DNA of 64,000 nt from Bretschneidera sinensis (GCA_023935145.1 CM043698.1:79039001-79103000); one strand, 5' to 3'. Counted from the stretch's first letter, positions 10,008-21,150 are shown. A program made the numbers and translations. Notes: generated by a model from the letters alone, not told the origin.

Positions 10008-11309
10008 AATCTATTATAGGTAAAGGATATCTATTCTTGATGGTGATCTTATTCAACTGTCTATAATCAATACACAACCTCAATGTCCCATCTTTCTTAT
10101 TGAAAAATAACACAGGGGCTCCCCAGAGTGACATACTAGATTGGATAAACTGTTTATATAGCAACTCCTGAAGCTGAACTTTCAACTTTCTTGTTGGAAA
10201 TCACCCACAAGATACCCAGGTGGTGATCTTCCAAACACTCAAGTCTTGAATGACTTGTAATAACACCGAAACAAAACAGGAATCAAACCAATCAAAGAAA
10301 GAACATAAGCAATTGTTATCGAGGTTTGGCAATGTGCCTTCGTCCCCGTGAGCTCCTCCGAGCTCTCTGCACTAAATCAATGAGTTCCAAGTTACAGCAA
10401 TACCTCTTCAAGAAACCTCTAGTTCTTGAAGAACAAAAGAAGAGAAAAGAAAGTGATAAGGACTTGAGTTACCCTGGAATTTTCTCCTAAGAAAATTCCA
10501 CTTACAAGGCCCTTGAATCCCCAATCTATACTACTCTCTCTTTAAACAACCAGCCTCTCTTGAATGAGTCTCTCTTGCGTTTAGTGTCTTTGCACTCTCA
10601 CACACCATTTTTTCTATTTCACACACATTCACATGTCATTCTCACCTCTCTTGTTGAGATAATTCCATCACACCTTGAATGGCTCCTAGATGACCCTTTA
10701 TATAGAGCAATGACTTCCTCATCTAATCTTAGAGATCAATCTCCACCCTTAGATCTCAAGAACCAGAGACCCGTGGCTCTCTAAGAGTCTAAGTAATCCT
10801 GTACGTTTTAACCAAGTCCCACGCACCTTACAAGAGGCTGAAATATAAGTGCATCAGTGTGCCTGGCATTGCGGCCCAGAACAGGGCTGCACTTATCCAG
10901 GTTGTCATCCTTTCTAGGTGCCACAGCGTAGGGGAAGCTGAGCCATTATGCACACCTCCTTGGACAGCCTCCTTTGCTGGTGGCCGCAGTGCACACCACC
11001 TGTGTCATGGCACACACTTGGACCTGATGTTGATTGAAGCTTCATGCTTCCATCCCGTTTAATCCTTGGACAAATACCAACATTTCTCAATTCAGCTGGT
11101 GCCATTCTATAGGGTGCTATGGATATGGATGCTGATCCTGGAATCACCTCAATAGAAAACTCAATCTCCTTATTAGGAGGTAACCCAATCAATTCTTCAG
11201 GGAAAACATTAGAAAAATCTTTTACTACTAAGATTTTTTCTAACTTCCTACTCTCTTTGCTAGAATCCACCACATATGCCAAATACCCCTCACAACCCTT
11301 CTCAACCAT
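10008..11309 (-). pseudogene. RT remnant of element B, split by a Copia-type LTR
   Basis: The upstream piece (11088-11309) encodes KDFSNVFPEELIGLPP and APYRMAPAELR, the typical linker and start of a Ty3/gypsy RT. The downstream piece (10008-10191) encodes [15 protein letters not shown] and [13 protein letters not shown], then [20 protein letters not shown]. With the insertion and one target copy ignored, the two pieces abut in frame (AELR-KLKVQ). The YVDD motif and everything after it are absent, so no polymerase could be made. Confidence 0.85.
10187..11087 (-). mobile_element. Copia-type solo LTR with TTTCT duplication
   Basis: The 891-bp LTR spans 10192-11082, with TTTCT at 10187-10191 and 11083-11087. 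Ends are TGTTGG and CCAACA, as is common for Ty1/Copia LTRs. On the minus strand it holds a TATA box (TATATAAA, plus coordinates 10698-10705). No primer site, coding region or second LTR is present. It interrupts the RT frame of element B, so it came after B. ORFs inside it are not genes. Confidence 0.9.
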
Positions 11310-12016
11310 TTACTAGCAGTGAAGGAAGAAATAAGACAATTTGCAAGTATATTACGTTCTCCTTGAAAATTAAACTCCTTCTGTCCGGGTATCTTGAACA
11401 CCACATTTTTCTTAAAACAATCTACCCAAGCATGATATGCAGATAACCAATTAATCCCCATAATTAAATCAAAATCTGTCATATCTAAAGGCAATAAATC
11501 AACTTCAAATTCTCTATCAGCAATATTAATCACACGACCTCGATAGATTGTCCTGATAATAACCCTATCTGCAGTAGGAATCTTAACAATAATTGCATGC
11601 ATCAAAGGACTAGCATCAATAGATTTCATATAATTACTAGATGCAAAAGAATGGGTTGCACCAGGATCAATCAATAATCTAGCAGGCCTACCAATGATAG
11701 ATATCATACCCATAACAACATCAAGAGTGACTTGTGTATCCTGTTGGGTCAATGCATAGACTCTGCTATCTCTGGACTGAATCTGGCTGCCACATCCTCG
11801 CTCTGCTACTGATCTTCGACCACTGCCCTGCATACCCCCTGATCCACCATATCTCTCCATCGATCTCCTCCCAACACTTCCAACACCTACGTCAGTAGAT
11901 TTCTCGATTGGACAATCTGCAGCAACATGTCTTCCCCCACCACATATACATAGGGCAATTCCGAGCCAGATGCCTTGTCTGATTACATCTAAAGTAGAAC
12001 CTTGCCTCTCAATCAT
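11240..12016 (-). pseudogene. Protease region of element B gag-pol
   Basis: The frame carries a zinc-knuckle remnant (CICGGGRHVAADC; the first cysteine is one position off from CX2CX4HX4C), an Arg/Gly/Ser-rich linker, and a retropepsin-like domain with LLIDPGATHSF at the active site, where DSG is the usual triad. FDLIMGINWLSAYHAWVDC follows. The frame ends in unrelated residues where it runs past the true junction with RT. Frameshifts separate it from gag and RT. Part of a dead polyprotein. Confidence 0.8.
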
Positions 12017-12194
12017 ACATCAAGTTACCACTTCCCCCTGGTGGCATGCTTACTCCTCTACTATAACTCCCAATTCCCATAGCTTGTCCCCCAAATCTAG
12101 GGGTCCCACCGGTATTATTCTGAGCTACAGAAGCAATAGATCTTGCCTGTCTCTGACTCTGCACTGCAGTTCCTTGTGATAAGGAATGCCCCCT

Positions 12195-13157
12195 CTAGGG
12201 TAGTCTCCCTCCCTGTACACTCATATTGCTACCACCTCTAGGTCTCTCAAATCTAGACCTCTTCAGCCAATCCCTCCTGCCTCTCAACTCCATCAAATCC
12301 TTCTCAATCTGTAATGCTTTATCCACTAATACAGCATAATTCCCTATGCCCATATAAGAGATTTGATTCTGAATGTCATAGTGTAATCCGTATAAAAATC
12401 TCTTACATTTTCTCTCCCCCGTATTCACTAATTCAGGTAAAAACCTTGACAGGGCTATGAATCTACTATCATATTCAACCACCGATAAATTTTCCTGCCT
12501 TAGATGAATAAAATCTCTTTCTTGTTGTGTCCGAAAGGTATCTAGGAAATACTTTGCAAAGAACTCATCCTTAAACTTACTCCAAGTTAAAAGTTGTTCT
12601 ACCCGTGTGCTTACCCTGGGCAAAATATCCTCCCACCATTGAGAAGCCTCACCCTCCAGAATAAATGAAGCAAAAACAACCTTCTGTTTATCTGACACTG
12701 GCAAAACCTCAAAATATTTCTCCACATGTCTAATCCACTACTCAGTTTCTACAAGATTTACAAATCCTCAAAAAGACTGAGGTTTAAACTTAAGAAATCT
12801 CACAAAACAATCACCTTGCATCTCCTGTACAAACACACCACCCTCATGAACTTCTTGCCTCACCACATCAGGTTCTCTTCTACCTCTTTCCTCTAATATT
12901 CTCTATAGATTATCAGCCTTTTCTTCAGCTACATTCATCCTCTCTATAGCACGATTAAGAGCTTCTCTCAATTCATCCTTCCTACCCTCAGATACTCTCC
13001 CAGCTCTACTAGTACCAGATGCACTATCAACATGTTCCCTTGCGGGAATCACAGACTCAACTTCTTCCTCTGCTTCAGTTCTCCTAAAAATTGGGGGTCT
13101 ACCAATTCCCCTCTAATTTAGAACTCTACCTCTAGCTCTCGCACGACCACGTGTCAT
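12195..13157 (-). pseudogene. gag of element B
   Basis: An ATG at 13157, 88 bases inside the primer site, begins MTRGRARARGR, a basic start common in these polyproteins. At least three in-frame stops break the N-terminal half. The open frame 12195-12725 holds the Retrotrans_gag core: EGEASQWWEDILPR, LTWSKFKDEFFAKYF and RDFIHLRQENLSVVEYDSRF. Gag would form the particle shell that packages the RNA. The reading continues with frame changes to the zinc-knuckle remnant near 11950. Confidence 0.85.
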
Positions 13158-13244
13158 CCTCAGACTCTGCATTTAAAAATATAGTTTATTTAGATCTTCC
13201 ACTTTTTAAGTTTTCATGCAGTCTACAGAATCTTAAAACCTAAT

Positions 13245-13256
13245 GCTCTGATACCA
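13245..13256 (-). other. Primer binding site of element B (tRNA-iMet type)
   Basis: TGGTATCAGAGC on the minus strand, four bases after the 5' LTR end (13261). It is the standard complement to initiator tRNA-Met in plant retrotransposons and fixes the orientation of element B. Confidence 0.9.
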
Positions 13257-14509
13257 AAATTGTAATGACCCATATCAGGTTGGCGACCCTTGAGATGGTG
13301 TCATCACATTTTGAGAATCCCAGCACGACACATATGCAACAATAAAATAATACCAACATAATTTTTTTTATTTTAATCCTTAACCCTTAACAGGGGAGGT
13401 ACATCAATCTGATATTAACTTACACATAATATACAATGTAAAATGCATGAATATTTACAAATAAAATATTTATTTCATCTTCTCATTTGTCTAAGGATAT
13501 TGACACGTACGTGGCTTACAAAAAATGATTTCGTCTTACTCTCAACCCACCAGACTACTTGTCCTGTCTGCTACCTGAAATCATTGTACAATGAGAATGA
13601 GCTTCACAAGCTCAGTGAATTAAATTTACTAAAAGTATTCAAATTGCATAAATAGCCATCTAACAATTAATCATTTATCTTTCATATAACTGGATAATAG
13701 CAAAATGTCTAACATTTAAATAATTCATATCTTATTATATTTCTATGCCTTTTTCTCACTGTAATTGTCTTTCTGTGAGACTCATTTATCTACAAATAAA
13801 TGCATAATATCACCAACATTCAGTAAAAATATCAACATGTAAAACAGATGCAATGCATGAATTATTATTATGGGAACGTCTTCCCACATGTCAACATGTT
13901 TTTATTATCTTATACTGGCCCCCTCTTGGTTTTTTTCTTTATAGCTTATCTCAGCTGTCATGGAAATTTATTTCTAGCATATACCGGCTGTCACAGTGTC
14001 CCTTTTATTTCCAGCATATACCGACTGTCACGGTTTTTCAATTAGACCGGCCCCTTCTCAGTTCTTTCAGTTCTCTTATTTAATGCATATGCATATGAAC
14101 AATGATATGAAATATACATATGAACAGTAATATAAAAACCACATGAATTCAAAATATTTAAATTAACTATCCGGTCTTTCCTCAATTTTCTGCTTGATAA
14201 ATTTCGCAATTTTCTTCTCCTAATATATCACATCAATTTATCGACCAAAACTCGTCAAGAATCTATTTATCACCATCATTATTAAATCAAATCATTATTC
14301 TAATAATATTTCTTTTCACACAATAATGTCCACATGTCCAATATTCGTATCATACTTATCAACCAAATTTTTATCTACCACCAAAACATAAGCTAATAAT
14401 TTATTTTAATATTATCACTGGATATTTGATTTTTATTTAGATTACTTAAAGTAAATTCAACTCACCACGTAGCACTTAAAGCTACCCGTGGATCACTTCC
14501 TTGCCTTTC

Positions 14510-15855
14510 CCATTTGATGAATGCCAAATATTGCATATTTTGGCCCATTAATTTACATTTGTTAATTCTTTAGTTGTTTCCTAATATGATATTTTGTATT
14601 AGTTATATGATTTTTAATGTTTTATAGGATTGCAAAGGAAATTAGGGATTTAATGTGAAAAAAATGCAAAAGTTGGAATCTGTTGTTGCAATCGAGCATA
14701 GGAGACCTGCGATCGAGTGCAACAACACTATAAAAAAAACTAAATGAAAAACAAAGAATACAAAGATAAATTCGTCATTCATGGTGTCCAAAATTTAAGT
14801 AGCACACGAAACCATGATATTCATTCATGAGCAAGCTTAAAATGTAAACCCATCTTCACAATGAATAGGAATTTTAAAATCTAATTACTTACAAGAGACC
14901 GACTAAGGCATCACAAGCTTGAATCTGTGCAAAGTGAACTAGCATATAAAAATAAAGCTTCCAAATAACTCCAATGTGTAATGTCTTCCTGTCTCAAGAT
15001 TCACCGAATTTCCCATTAGAATGAACAACAGTGACATAGTTTTATTTTCTTCTTTCTTTTATTATGAGGCTCGCCATGTTTAGTTCCATTAAGCTTTCTA
15101 ATTGACTCATGTAGCGAGTGTTGAGTCAATGACTCCCCAACCAGATAGTTTTAAGGCAATAGGTGTAAAGACACCCCTAAAAACTTACTAACTCGAGTCA
15201 AAAAGGCTACGAAACTAAGCAAAATTCCCACCTTTTGACGTGAACACTCATTGCTTACTGAGGCAAGAGGTCTAGTTACTCAGTGAAAAGTTTGTCAATG
15301 ATCATCATGAGCAAAATTCTCACCTTTTGACGTGAACACCCACTGCTTACTAAGGCAAGAGGTCCAGTTACTCAGTGGAAAGTTTGTCAATGATCATTAT
15401 GAGCATTTTTTTTCTATGCCAAAGCGTCCATCCAACAAGCCATCCGAAATTAGCTAAACCATGGAATATACACATTAAAATCACATGTCGAACCTCACAC
15501 GATTATGTGCTAATGTGCTTGTGTCAGATTAGATCAAATATGTGAATTCTCAAATGCCTAAAGTAAGTAACTAAACTTTAAAATTCTATCATCAGATCAT
15601 GTGTTCACGATTTTAAGCTTTCCAATGAAATCACATCACAATATTGTTTAGATCAACCAAAATTTCAAAACAATCATGAACATGCATTTATCTTTTCAAT
15701 AATATATATAAAAAAACTGGGACAAATTGTGTGTGAAAATGTCTCCCATACCCCCAAACTTAAAGCACACAGTATCCTCAATGTGTGAATAACATGGAAA
15801 GAGCTGACCTGAGAGATGGAGAACTAGATAGACTGGCATGGCTTATAGCACCATT
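14510..15855 (-). mobile_element. Chimeric 1336-bp insertion related to element A, CCATT duplication
   Basis: The body spans 14515-15850 with CCATT at 14510-14514 and 15851-15855. The left end (TGATGAATGCC...) is about 200 bp of a diverged LTR start, with the layout of the element A LTR: TGAT terminus, ATATTTTGGCCC, TTTATAGG, then CGATCGAGTGC motifs. From about 14727 the sequence is homologous in inverse to the 3' internal region of element A (22786-23970), including the 92-bp repeat pair. It ends at the complement of TGCTATAAGCC, which aligns with 22786, the base right after an internal polypurine copy. It has TG..CA ends like an LTR but is a junction of two inverted parts. Confidence 0.8.
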
Positions 15856-16437
15856 CCTCTCAGAAATATCCCCCGATTGCTGATCATCACCACCTGACAT
15901 AATATTTATATTAAATTTCTAATTTATTCTTAAATTCTTCAAAAACCATACCTTTTGAAAATTGCTACTTTGACTTTCGGGAAATTTTATGAATGCTAAA
16001 AATTCAAAAATATAAACATTACATTATTACCTCATATTTTATGATAATTTATCGTGATTCTTTATAAAATTCCCCCCGTAAACCCCTTCAAAATTTTGCT
16101 CTTTCAACCTTTCTTTCAGTCCCGAGGTGTTTAAAGAAGACACGTAATAGAATGAAAACTAAACGAGTTTCGTAAGTGTAACTTAATGTTTACATATAAG
16201 CATAATATATATAGGAAATTTGCTGTAACGACAGCTCACAATTGCTTGCCAAAATGCATTTGACAACTCCCAAAAACTCTCCACATATATGCCTTGTTGT
16301 AACAAAACCAAGGCTTTGAAATAGCACTTAGCAACCCCAAATTAAGTTGGCAGCAGGTGGCCTACTGCCATGTTTTGCTTTTTTTTTTTTTTTTTTTGTC
16401 CTTTATCTTTTTTTTACTTTTCTGTCTTCTGGAACAT

Positions 16438-17779
16438 TGATAGACGCTTAAATATACATATTTAAGCCCCCTTATTTACACTTGTTAGATCCTTTATTAC
16501 ATTAATTTGGTATCTTTTACTCCATTTGTGTGTTTTACATGTTTTTATAGGGTCTTGGAGAAAAAGAAGCAGTTTTGGCACTTTAAGGAAGAAATCTAGA
16601 AGCCCTGGAGCACTTTCTGGACAAAGTGCGATCGAGCGCACATGCAGTGCGATTGAGCGCACATATGATCATGCGCACACAGCTAGGATCGAGCGCAACT
16701 TGCGATCGAGCGCAAGGCCACATGCGATCGAGCGCAAAGATACGGGCGTGAACAGTAAACTGCAGAACCTTATTTTGGAAAATACAAGATTTTCGTTTTA
16801 GGAAAGTTTAGGACTCATGGGTCTATTAGGACTTCTCAAAGACCTATAAATACACTTGTAACTCACACACAAAAGGACACCTTAGATAGAAAACACTTTT
16901 CTCTTTTCTTTTACTTGGAGTGGAGAGCTTGGGAGAGAATTGACGCCTTTTCTCTCGGGTTTATTCTTCTCCCTTATGTTTAGTTTAATTATGTTTACTT
17001 CAGTTAGTATGTGTAACTAACTCTCTTAGTAGGGCTTGGTTGAAGCTCTAATTATGTTTACTCAATAAATTTAGTATTGGCGCCTTTGCGATATTTATGT
17101 TGTGTTGCTTAAACTTGATTAATACCTGCTTTTATTTAAATTCCTCATATGTATATGTCTGATCAATATGTGCATGTGGTATGGACTTGTTAGTTAGATC
17201 AATTTGGATGACCGAGTCCTGGGTCTAACATTAGGTACAAGGGATATCTTATCCGGATACCCGGGTTAATCAACATGGGAAACCGGGAGTAGATACCATG
17301 CCCTAGGTCTCATGTGGTTGTCGATTTCCATAATACTTATGTTTTCTTAAGGAACAACTCAAGCAGATACCATGCTGAATCCCTTAAGGAAGAAAAGAGT
17401 TAGAGTAGATACCATGCCTAACTCGTTGCTTAGGGAAATCAATAGCTTAAGGAGTAGATACCATGCCCTTAGGTTGGCAACCAGTAGGTATACATGGCAT
17501 GAATAAAGCATTGGCATACTGTTATATTGGGGTAGCATAATTAGTGGTGGATATCAAGTCCCTACGCCTTTATCCTTAGTATTTTATCTTTATTATTTCT
17601 CAACGCTTTTATTATTTCTATCTTTTTATATTGCAAATATAATTCTAAATTGAACTTTACCAATCCCTGTGGAGATGATCTTGCATTCGCACACTATACT
17701 ACACTGTTGACCTTGTGCTCTTGCAAGTAAAACAAGTGCGATTATTTACTTATTTATTTAGGTGGATAAACGCACAACA
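16438..17779 (+). repeat. 5' LTR of element A
   Basis: Starts TGATAGACGC and ends GCACAACA. Close to the start is a palindrome (CTTAAATAT AC ATATTTAAG). Then come five CGATCG-type motifs at 16625-16735, a TATA box (TATAAATA, 16845-16852) and four copies of (G)AGATACCATGC between about 17288 and 17463. The TATA box places the transcription start at roughly 16880. Confidence 0.95.
16845..16852 (+). promoter_or_regulatory. TATA box of the element A 5' LTR
   Basis: TATAAATA, conserved at 24424-24431 in the 3' LTR and at 657-664 (minus strand) in the LTR at the window start. Position in the LTR fits a U3 promoter. Confidence 0.75.
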
Positions 17780-17785
17780 AGTTTT

Positions 17786-17803
17786 TGGCGCCGTTGCCGG
17801 GGA
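17786..17803 (+). other. Primer binding site of element A (tRNA-Asp type)
   Basis: TGGCGCCGTTGCCGGGGA, six bases after the LTR end. It is complementary to the 3' end of plant tRNA-Asp including CCA, the primer reported for Athila-like elements. Confidence 0.9.
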
Positions 17804-18048
17804 TTGCGCTAAAAGTTCCATTTAGGATTACTTTTCATTTTATCATTGTTATTATTTTATTTTTACAATCTTTTATCAAAACTTAATCAAAATTGTTTTA
17901 TCTTTCAGGTACGTCACAAAAACCCTACTCGCGCTTTTTGTGGAGTTTGCGATCGATCGCAAGCTCCTGTGCGATCGAGCGCATTTAGGGCAGAGAGTAC
18001 CCGAGCAGTAGAGTTGCACTGCTGCACTAAAACTGTTTTTTCTGCTTT

Positions 18049-20571
18049 ATGCACGGACTTCGATCCCGACATCCGGAATTCTTTTCCCTTGATCCCGAGC
18101 TGGAACGGACCATCCGACAAAGGCTTAGGGACAACTTTAAGGAGAACAAAGGAGAAATCGAGAATGAAACACAAATGGCGGAACAGCTCGAAAACCAGCA
18201 ACCACCTGCACGAGTTCCAATGAAGCACTCCTTCATCCCTCGGAACATCGATCAACCGTCATGCATCGCATATCAACCTGAGGCAGCGGGAAATTATTAC
18301 ATATCTCCGCAAATCTTGAATGCCTTGACGCATTTTAGGGGAACTCCTAATGAAGATCCACACTTACATCTTCGAGAATTTTTTGATCTTTGCAAGTTCC
18401 AGCACATACAAGGACTAGACCAAGAAGGAATAAGGTTAATTCTATTCCCTTTTTCCTTAAAAGATAATGCTAAACTTTGGTATAATTCCTTGCCTGCAGT
18501 TTCCATCCACACTTGGGAGGAGTTAGCAAGCAAATTCTTGAGGAAATTCTTCCCAGCCCAAAAGACAAGAAAAATGAGGAAGGAGATCCAATCCTTCCAA
18601 CAAAAGGATGGGGACCTTTTCTTCGAAGCATGGGGACACTTCAATGAATTGCTACTCAAATGCCCACATCACAACCTACCTCAAGATGAACTGGTACAAG
18701 CATTCTACGAAGGTTTAAATGATACTAATAAATGTATTGTTGATTCAGGTTGTGGAGGAGTCCTTATGGAGAAAAGCAGCGAAGAGGCAATGGAACTGTT
18801 TGAAACCCTCAGCGAACACACTCAGCAATTCTCCTCTCGAGGTAGACATATGACCAAAGGTAAAGGAGTGTATGAGGTAAATATGAATGGAGGATCTTCC
18901 CCTCAAATGGCTGCAATGGAAAGAAAACTAGATTTATTGGTAAAAGCCATGGCTGCTCAAAATACCTCAGCTACTCCACTACAGGTATGTGCGATATGCT
19001 CTCAATATGATCACAATACTAATGCTTATCCTTTATCTGCAGATCCGGAGCAAGCAAATTATGTGGGACCCAACAACTATTCTCCAAAGAATAACCCATA
19101 TGCAAACACCTACAACCCTGGATGGCGGAATCACCCAAATTTCTCATGGAGCAACAATCAAAACAACCAAGGACAGCAACGAAATCAGCAGCCCACTGCC
19201 CATGCTAATTCTGAACCAAAAAGAAACGACCTCGAAAGTCTAGTAAAACAACTGATGACATCGCAAGAACAGTTCATGACTCAGCAAAAACAAACCAATG
19301 CGGCACATCAGCAAGCAATTCAAAGACTAGAGGTACAAATGGGACAATTAGCTAAAGAACTCAGTAGCAGAAAGCAAGGAGAGCTCCCAGCTCAAACACT
19401 ACCCAACCCTAGTGGGCATCAACAACTAAACGCTGTGATATCTCTGAGAAATGGCAAGGTGATAGGGTCCGATGAGCTTACAGCACCGTCCAAAGAGACA
19501 CCATCAGCATCAAGGGTAAGTGAGACGGAGAAGGTGAATGCTCCACCCTTCCCGCAAAGGTTAGTAAAACAAAAGAAAGTCAATAAACTAATTGATATTT
19601 TTGAAACCTTGCGGAAAGTAGAAATTAATATTCCTTTGTTAGATGCCATTAAACAAATCCCTGCATATGCTAAATTTCTAAAAGAATATTGCACTAACAA
19701 AAGGAAATTCCAGGAGCATGAGATGGTAGCCTTAACTGAAGAGGTAAGTGCTGTGCTTTTAAGAAAATTACCACCAAAACTAAAAGATCCGGGTAGTTTT
19801 ACCATTCCTTGCAGGCTAGGTGACCAGCTGTTCGAACATGCACTATTGGATCTAGGAGCGAGTGTCAACCTGTTACCATACAGTGTATACGAGACACTAG
19901 GTTTGGGGGAGCTTCAACCAACCTCCGTCACTTTGCAACTAGCTGACCGAAGCATCAAACGACCAAGAGGTATCCTTGAGGACGTGTTGGTAAGAGTAGG
20001 AAAATTCATTATACCTGCTGATTTTATAGTATTAGATATGGAAGAATGTACTTTGCCAGTACCTCTCCCCATCATCCTAGGACGCCCCTTTATGATAACT
20101 GCTGACACTAATATTAGTGTAAAACGGGGTATTATCACAATGAGAGTAAATGATGAGGAAATGCAATTTCAAATGTTTAATACATTAAATTCAACCAGTA
20201 ATGATGATAAAAATTCTAATATGAATTTCATGCAAAGTGTTTGTGAGAAAGCTTCTCAGGTCCCTCGCACCACTACGTTGGAGACTCTCCCCTACCATGA
20301 AAACACAAGAGTAGACACTAGGCCGGAGGAGGATAATGTGATTAAAGATGTGCACCTTTTCAAGGACACACTAAAACCTTCAAGTAAGTGTGCTCTACAA
20401 ATTCAACCTCCTGCACTTACTCATACTACTTTTCCTTATTATGTTGACCAGATGTCAAGATGGGAGATGAAGACACTATCAACAGAACTTGAATCAGTCC
20501 AGGATACAGCCGAAACACAGGCACTAGAGCTCCACGAGGTGGGCTCTAGGTGCTTCCCTCCGAACAACTAG
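18049..20571 (+). CDS. gag-protease ORF of element A
   Basis: An uninterrupted 840-residue frame. A Retrotrans_gag domain lies at about residues 100-215, with LILFPFSLKDNAKLWYNSLP and FLRKFFPAQKTRKMRKEI. A degenerate zinc knuckle follows at about 313 (CAICSQYDHNTNAYP: CX2CX4HX4Y, last Cys lost), then a Gln/Asn-rich linker. A retropepsin-like domain at about 590-690 has LLDLGASVNLLP, VTLQLADRSIKRPRG and IILGRPF. The active-site triad reads DLG, which is common in this group of plant gag-pro proteins, so loss of activity is not certain. The first ATG of the frame is at 18049; a start at the inner MAEQLENQQ is also possible. The frame stays open upstream of 18049, through leader with CGATCG motifs. 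It ends with no polymerase following. Confidence 0.9.
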   Translation: MHGLRSRHPEFFSLDPELERTIRQRLRDNFKENKGEIENETQMAEQLENQQPPARVPMKHSFIPRNIDQPSCIAYQPEAAGNYYISPQILNALTHFRGTPNEDPHLHLREFFDLCKFQHIQGLDQEGIRLILFPFSLKDNAKLWYNSLPAVSIHTWEELASKFLRKFFPAQKTRKMRKEIQSFQQKDGDLFFEAWGHFNELLLKCPHHNLPQDELVQAFYEGLNDTNKCIVDSGCGGVLMEKSSEEAMELFETLSEHTQQFSSRGRHMTKGKGVYEVNMNGGSSPQMAAMERKLDLLVKAMAAQNTSATPLQVCAICSQYDHNTNAYPLSADPEQANYVGPNNYSPKNNPYANTYNPGWRNHPNFSWSNNQNNQGQQRNQQPTAHANSEPKRNDLESLVKQLMTSQEQFMTQQKQTNAAHQQAIQRLEVQMGQLAKELSSRKQGELPAQTLPNPSGHQQLNAVISLRNGKVIGSDELTAPSKETPSASRVSETEKVNAPPFPQRLVKQKKVNKLIDIFETLRKVEINIPLLDAIKQIPAYAKFLKEYCTNKRKFQEHEMVALTEEVSAVLLRKLPPKLKDPGSFTIPCRLGDQLFEHALLDLGASVNLLPYSVYETLGLGELQPTSVTLQLADRSIKRPRGILEDVLVRVGKFIIPADFIVLDMEECTLPVPLPIILGRPFMITADTNISVKRGIITMRVNDEEMQFQMFNTLNSTSNDDKNSNMNFMQSVCEKASQVPRTTTLETLPYHENTRVDTRPEEDNVIKDVHLFKDTLKPSSKCALQIQPPALTHTTFPYYVDQMSRWEMKTLSTELESVQDTAETQALELHEVGSRCFPPNN

Positions 20572-20739
20572 CACGGTCGCAAGAGAGTGCTTGAGCAAAG
20601 TAAAAATTTGATCATCTATTAAGCTCAAGCACCTCTAGTAAGGTTAGTGGTACTGAAGCCACTAACAACTGGTAAGGTTGTGTTGTTTCAAATAGTCATT
20701 CTTTTTAAGGTAAGTTTTTAATTATACTTATATGCCACG
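20572..20739 (+). other. Spacer after gag-pro with a strong splice-donor-like site
   Basis: Non-coding. AAG/GTAAGT at 20707-20715 is a near-consensus plant 5' splice site, with a possible acceptor GGTTATAG at 21250-21257. Splicing here would bring ORF2 closer to the leader; there is no proof of use. Confidence 0.35.
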
Positions 20740-20905
20740 CTTGCGATCGATCGCACTCTTCAATGCGATCGAGCGCAAGAGTGCGATCGAACGTGTCCTA
20801 AAAACACGAGCGAGCGCACGAGTGCGATCGCGCGCACCCCATGTGCGAGCGAGCGCACGAGTGCGATCGCGCGCACTCTGTGTGCGATCGAGCGCACTCG
20901 AGGCA
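20740..20905. repeat. Cluster of CGATCG/GCGC palindromic motifs
   Basis: About nine copies of GTGCGATCGAGCGCAC and variants (GCGATCGATCGCA, GTGCGATCGCGCGCAC, GCGAGCGAGCGCAC) occur in 165 bp. The same motif occurs in both LTRs, in the leader at 17947-17982, before ORF2 at 21343-21422 and in the related LTR fragments at 775-870 and 14691-14712. Each copy is close to self-complementary. Confidence 0.85.
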
Positions 20906-20913
20906 GAGACATT

Positions 20914-21150
20914 TATAAAAAAAAAAAAAAACTCACTCACTCACTCACTCATTTCCCTCACTCACTTCACCCGCCCCCTGCACATTTGCTCGCACTCTCC
21001 TTTACTCTCACTCTCACTCGCACACAACTCCACCACCCACATTACCCTACCTCACACCCAACCACCACAACACCTCATCATCACCTCCACCAGCACCGCC
21101 ATCCTCCACCAGCACCGCCGTCAACCCCCCTCCCTAGTCACATTCCGTCA
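20914..21150 (+). promoter_or_regulatory. TATA-like box and G-poor C/A/T-rich leader upstream of ORF2
   Basis: TATAAAA at 20914-20920 runs into a poly-A tract, then about 200 bp almost without G on the plus strand, starting with repeated CACT (20930-20952) and continuing as CACC/CATC-rich sequence. The layout resembles a TATA box with an unstructured plant leader and could be an internal promoter for ORF2. This is inferred from composition only. Confidence 0.35.

Noticed and set aside
10560..11062. ORFs between the RT halves of element B
   Set aside because: They lie in the Copia-type solo LTR, which is delimited by TTTCT duplications.
16462..16801. Pair of ORFs, repeated at 24041-24380
   Set aside because: Identical because they lie in the two LTRs of element A; no domain.
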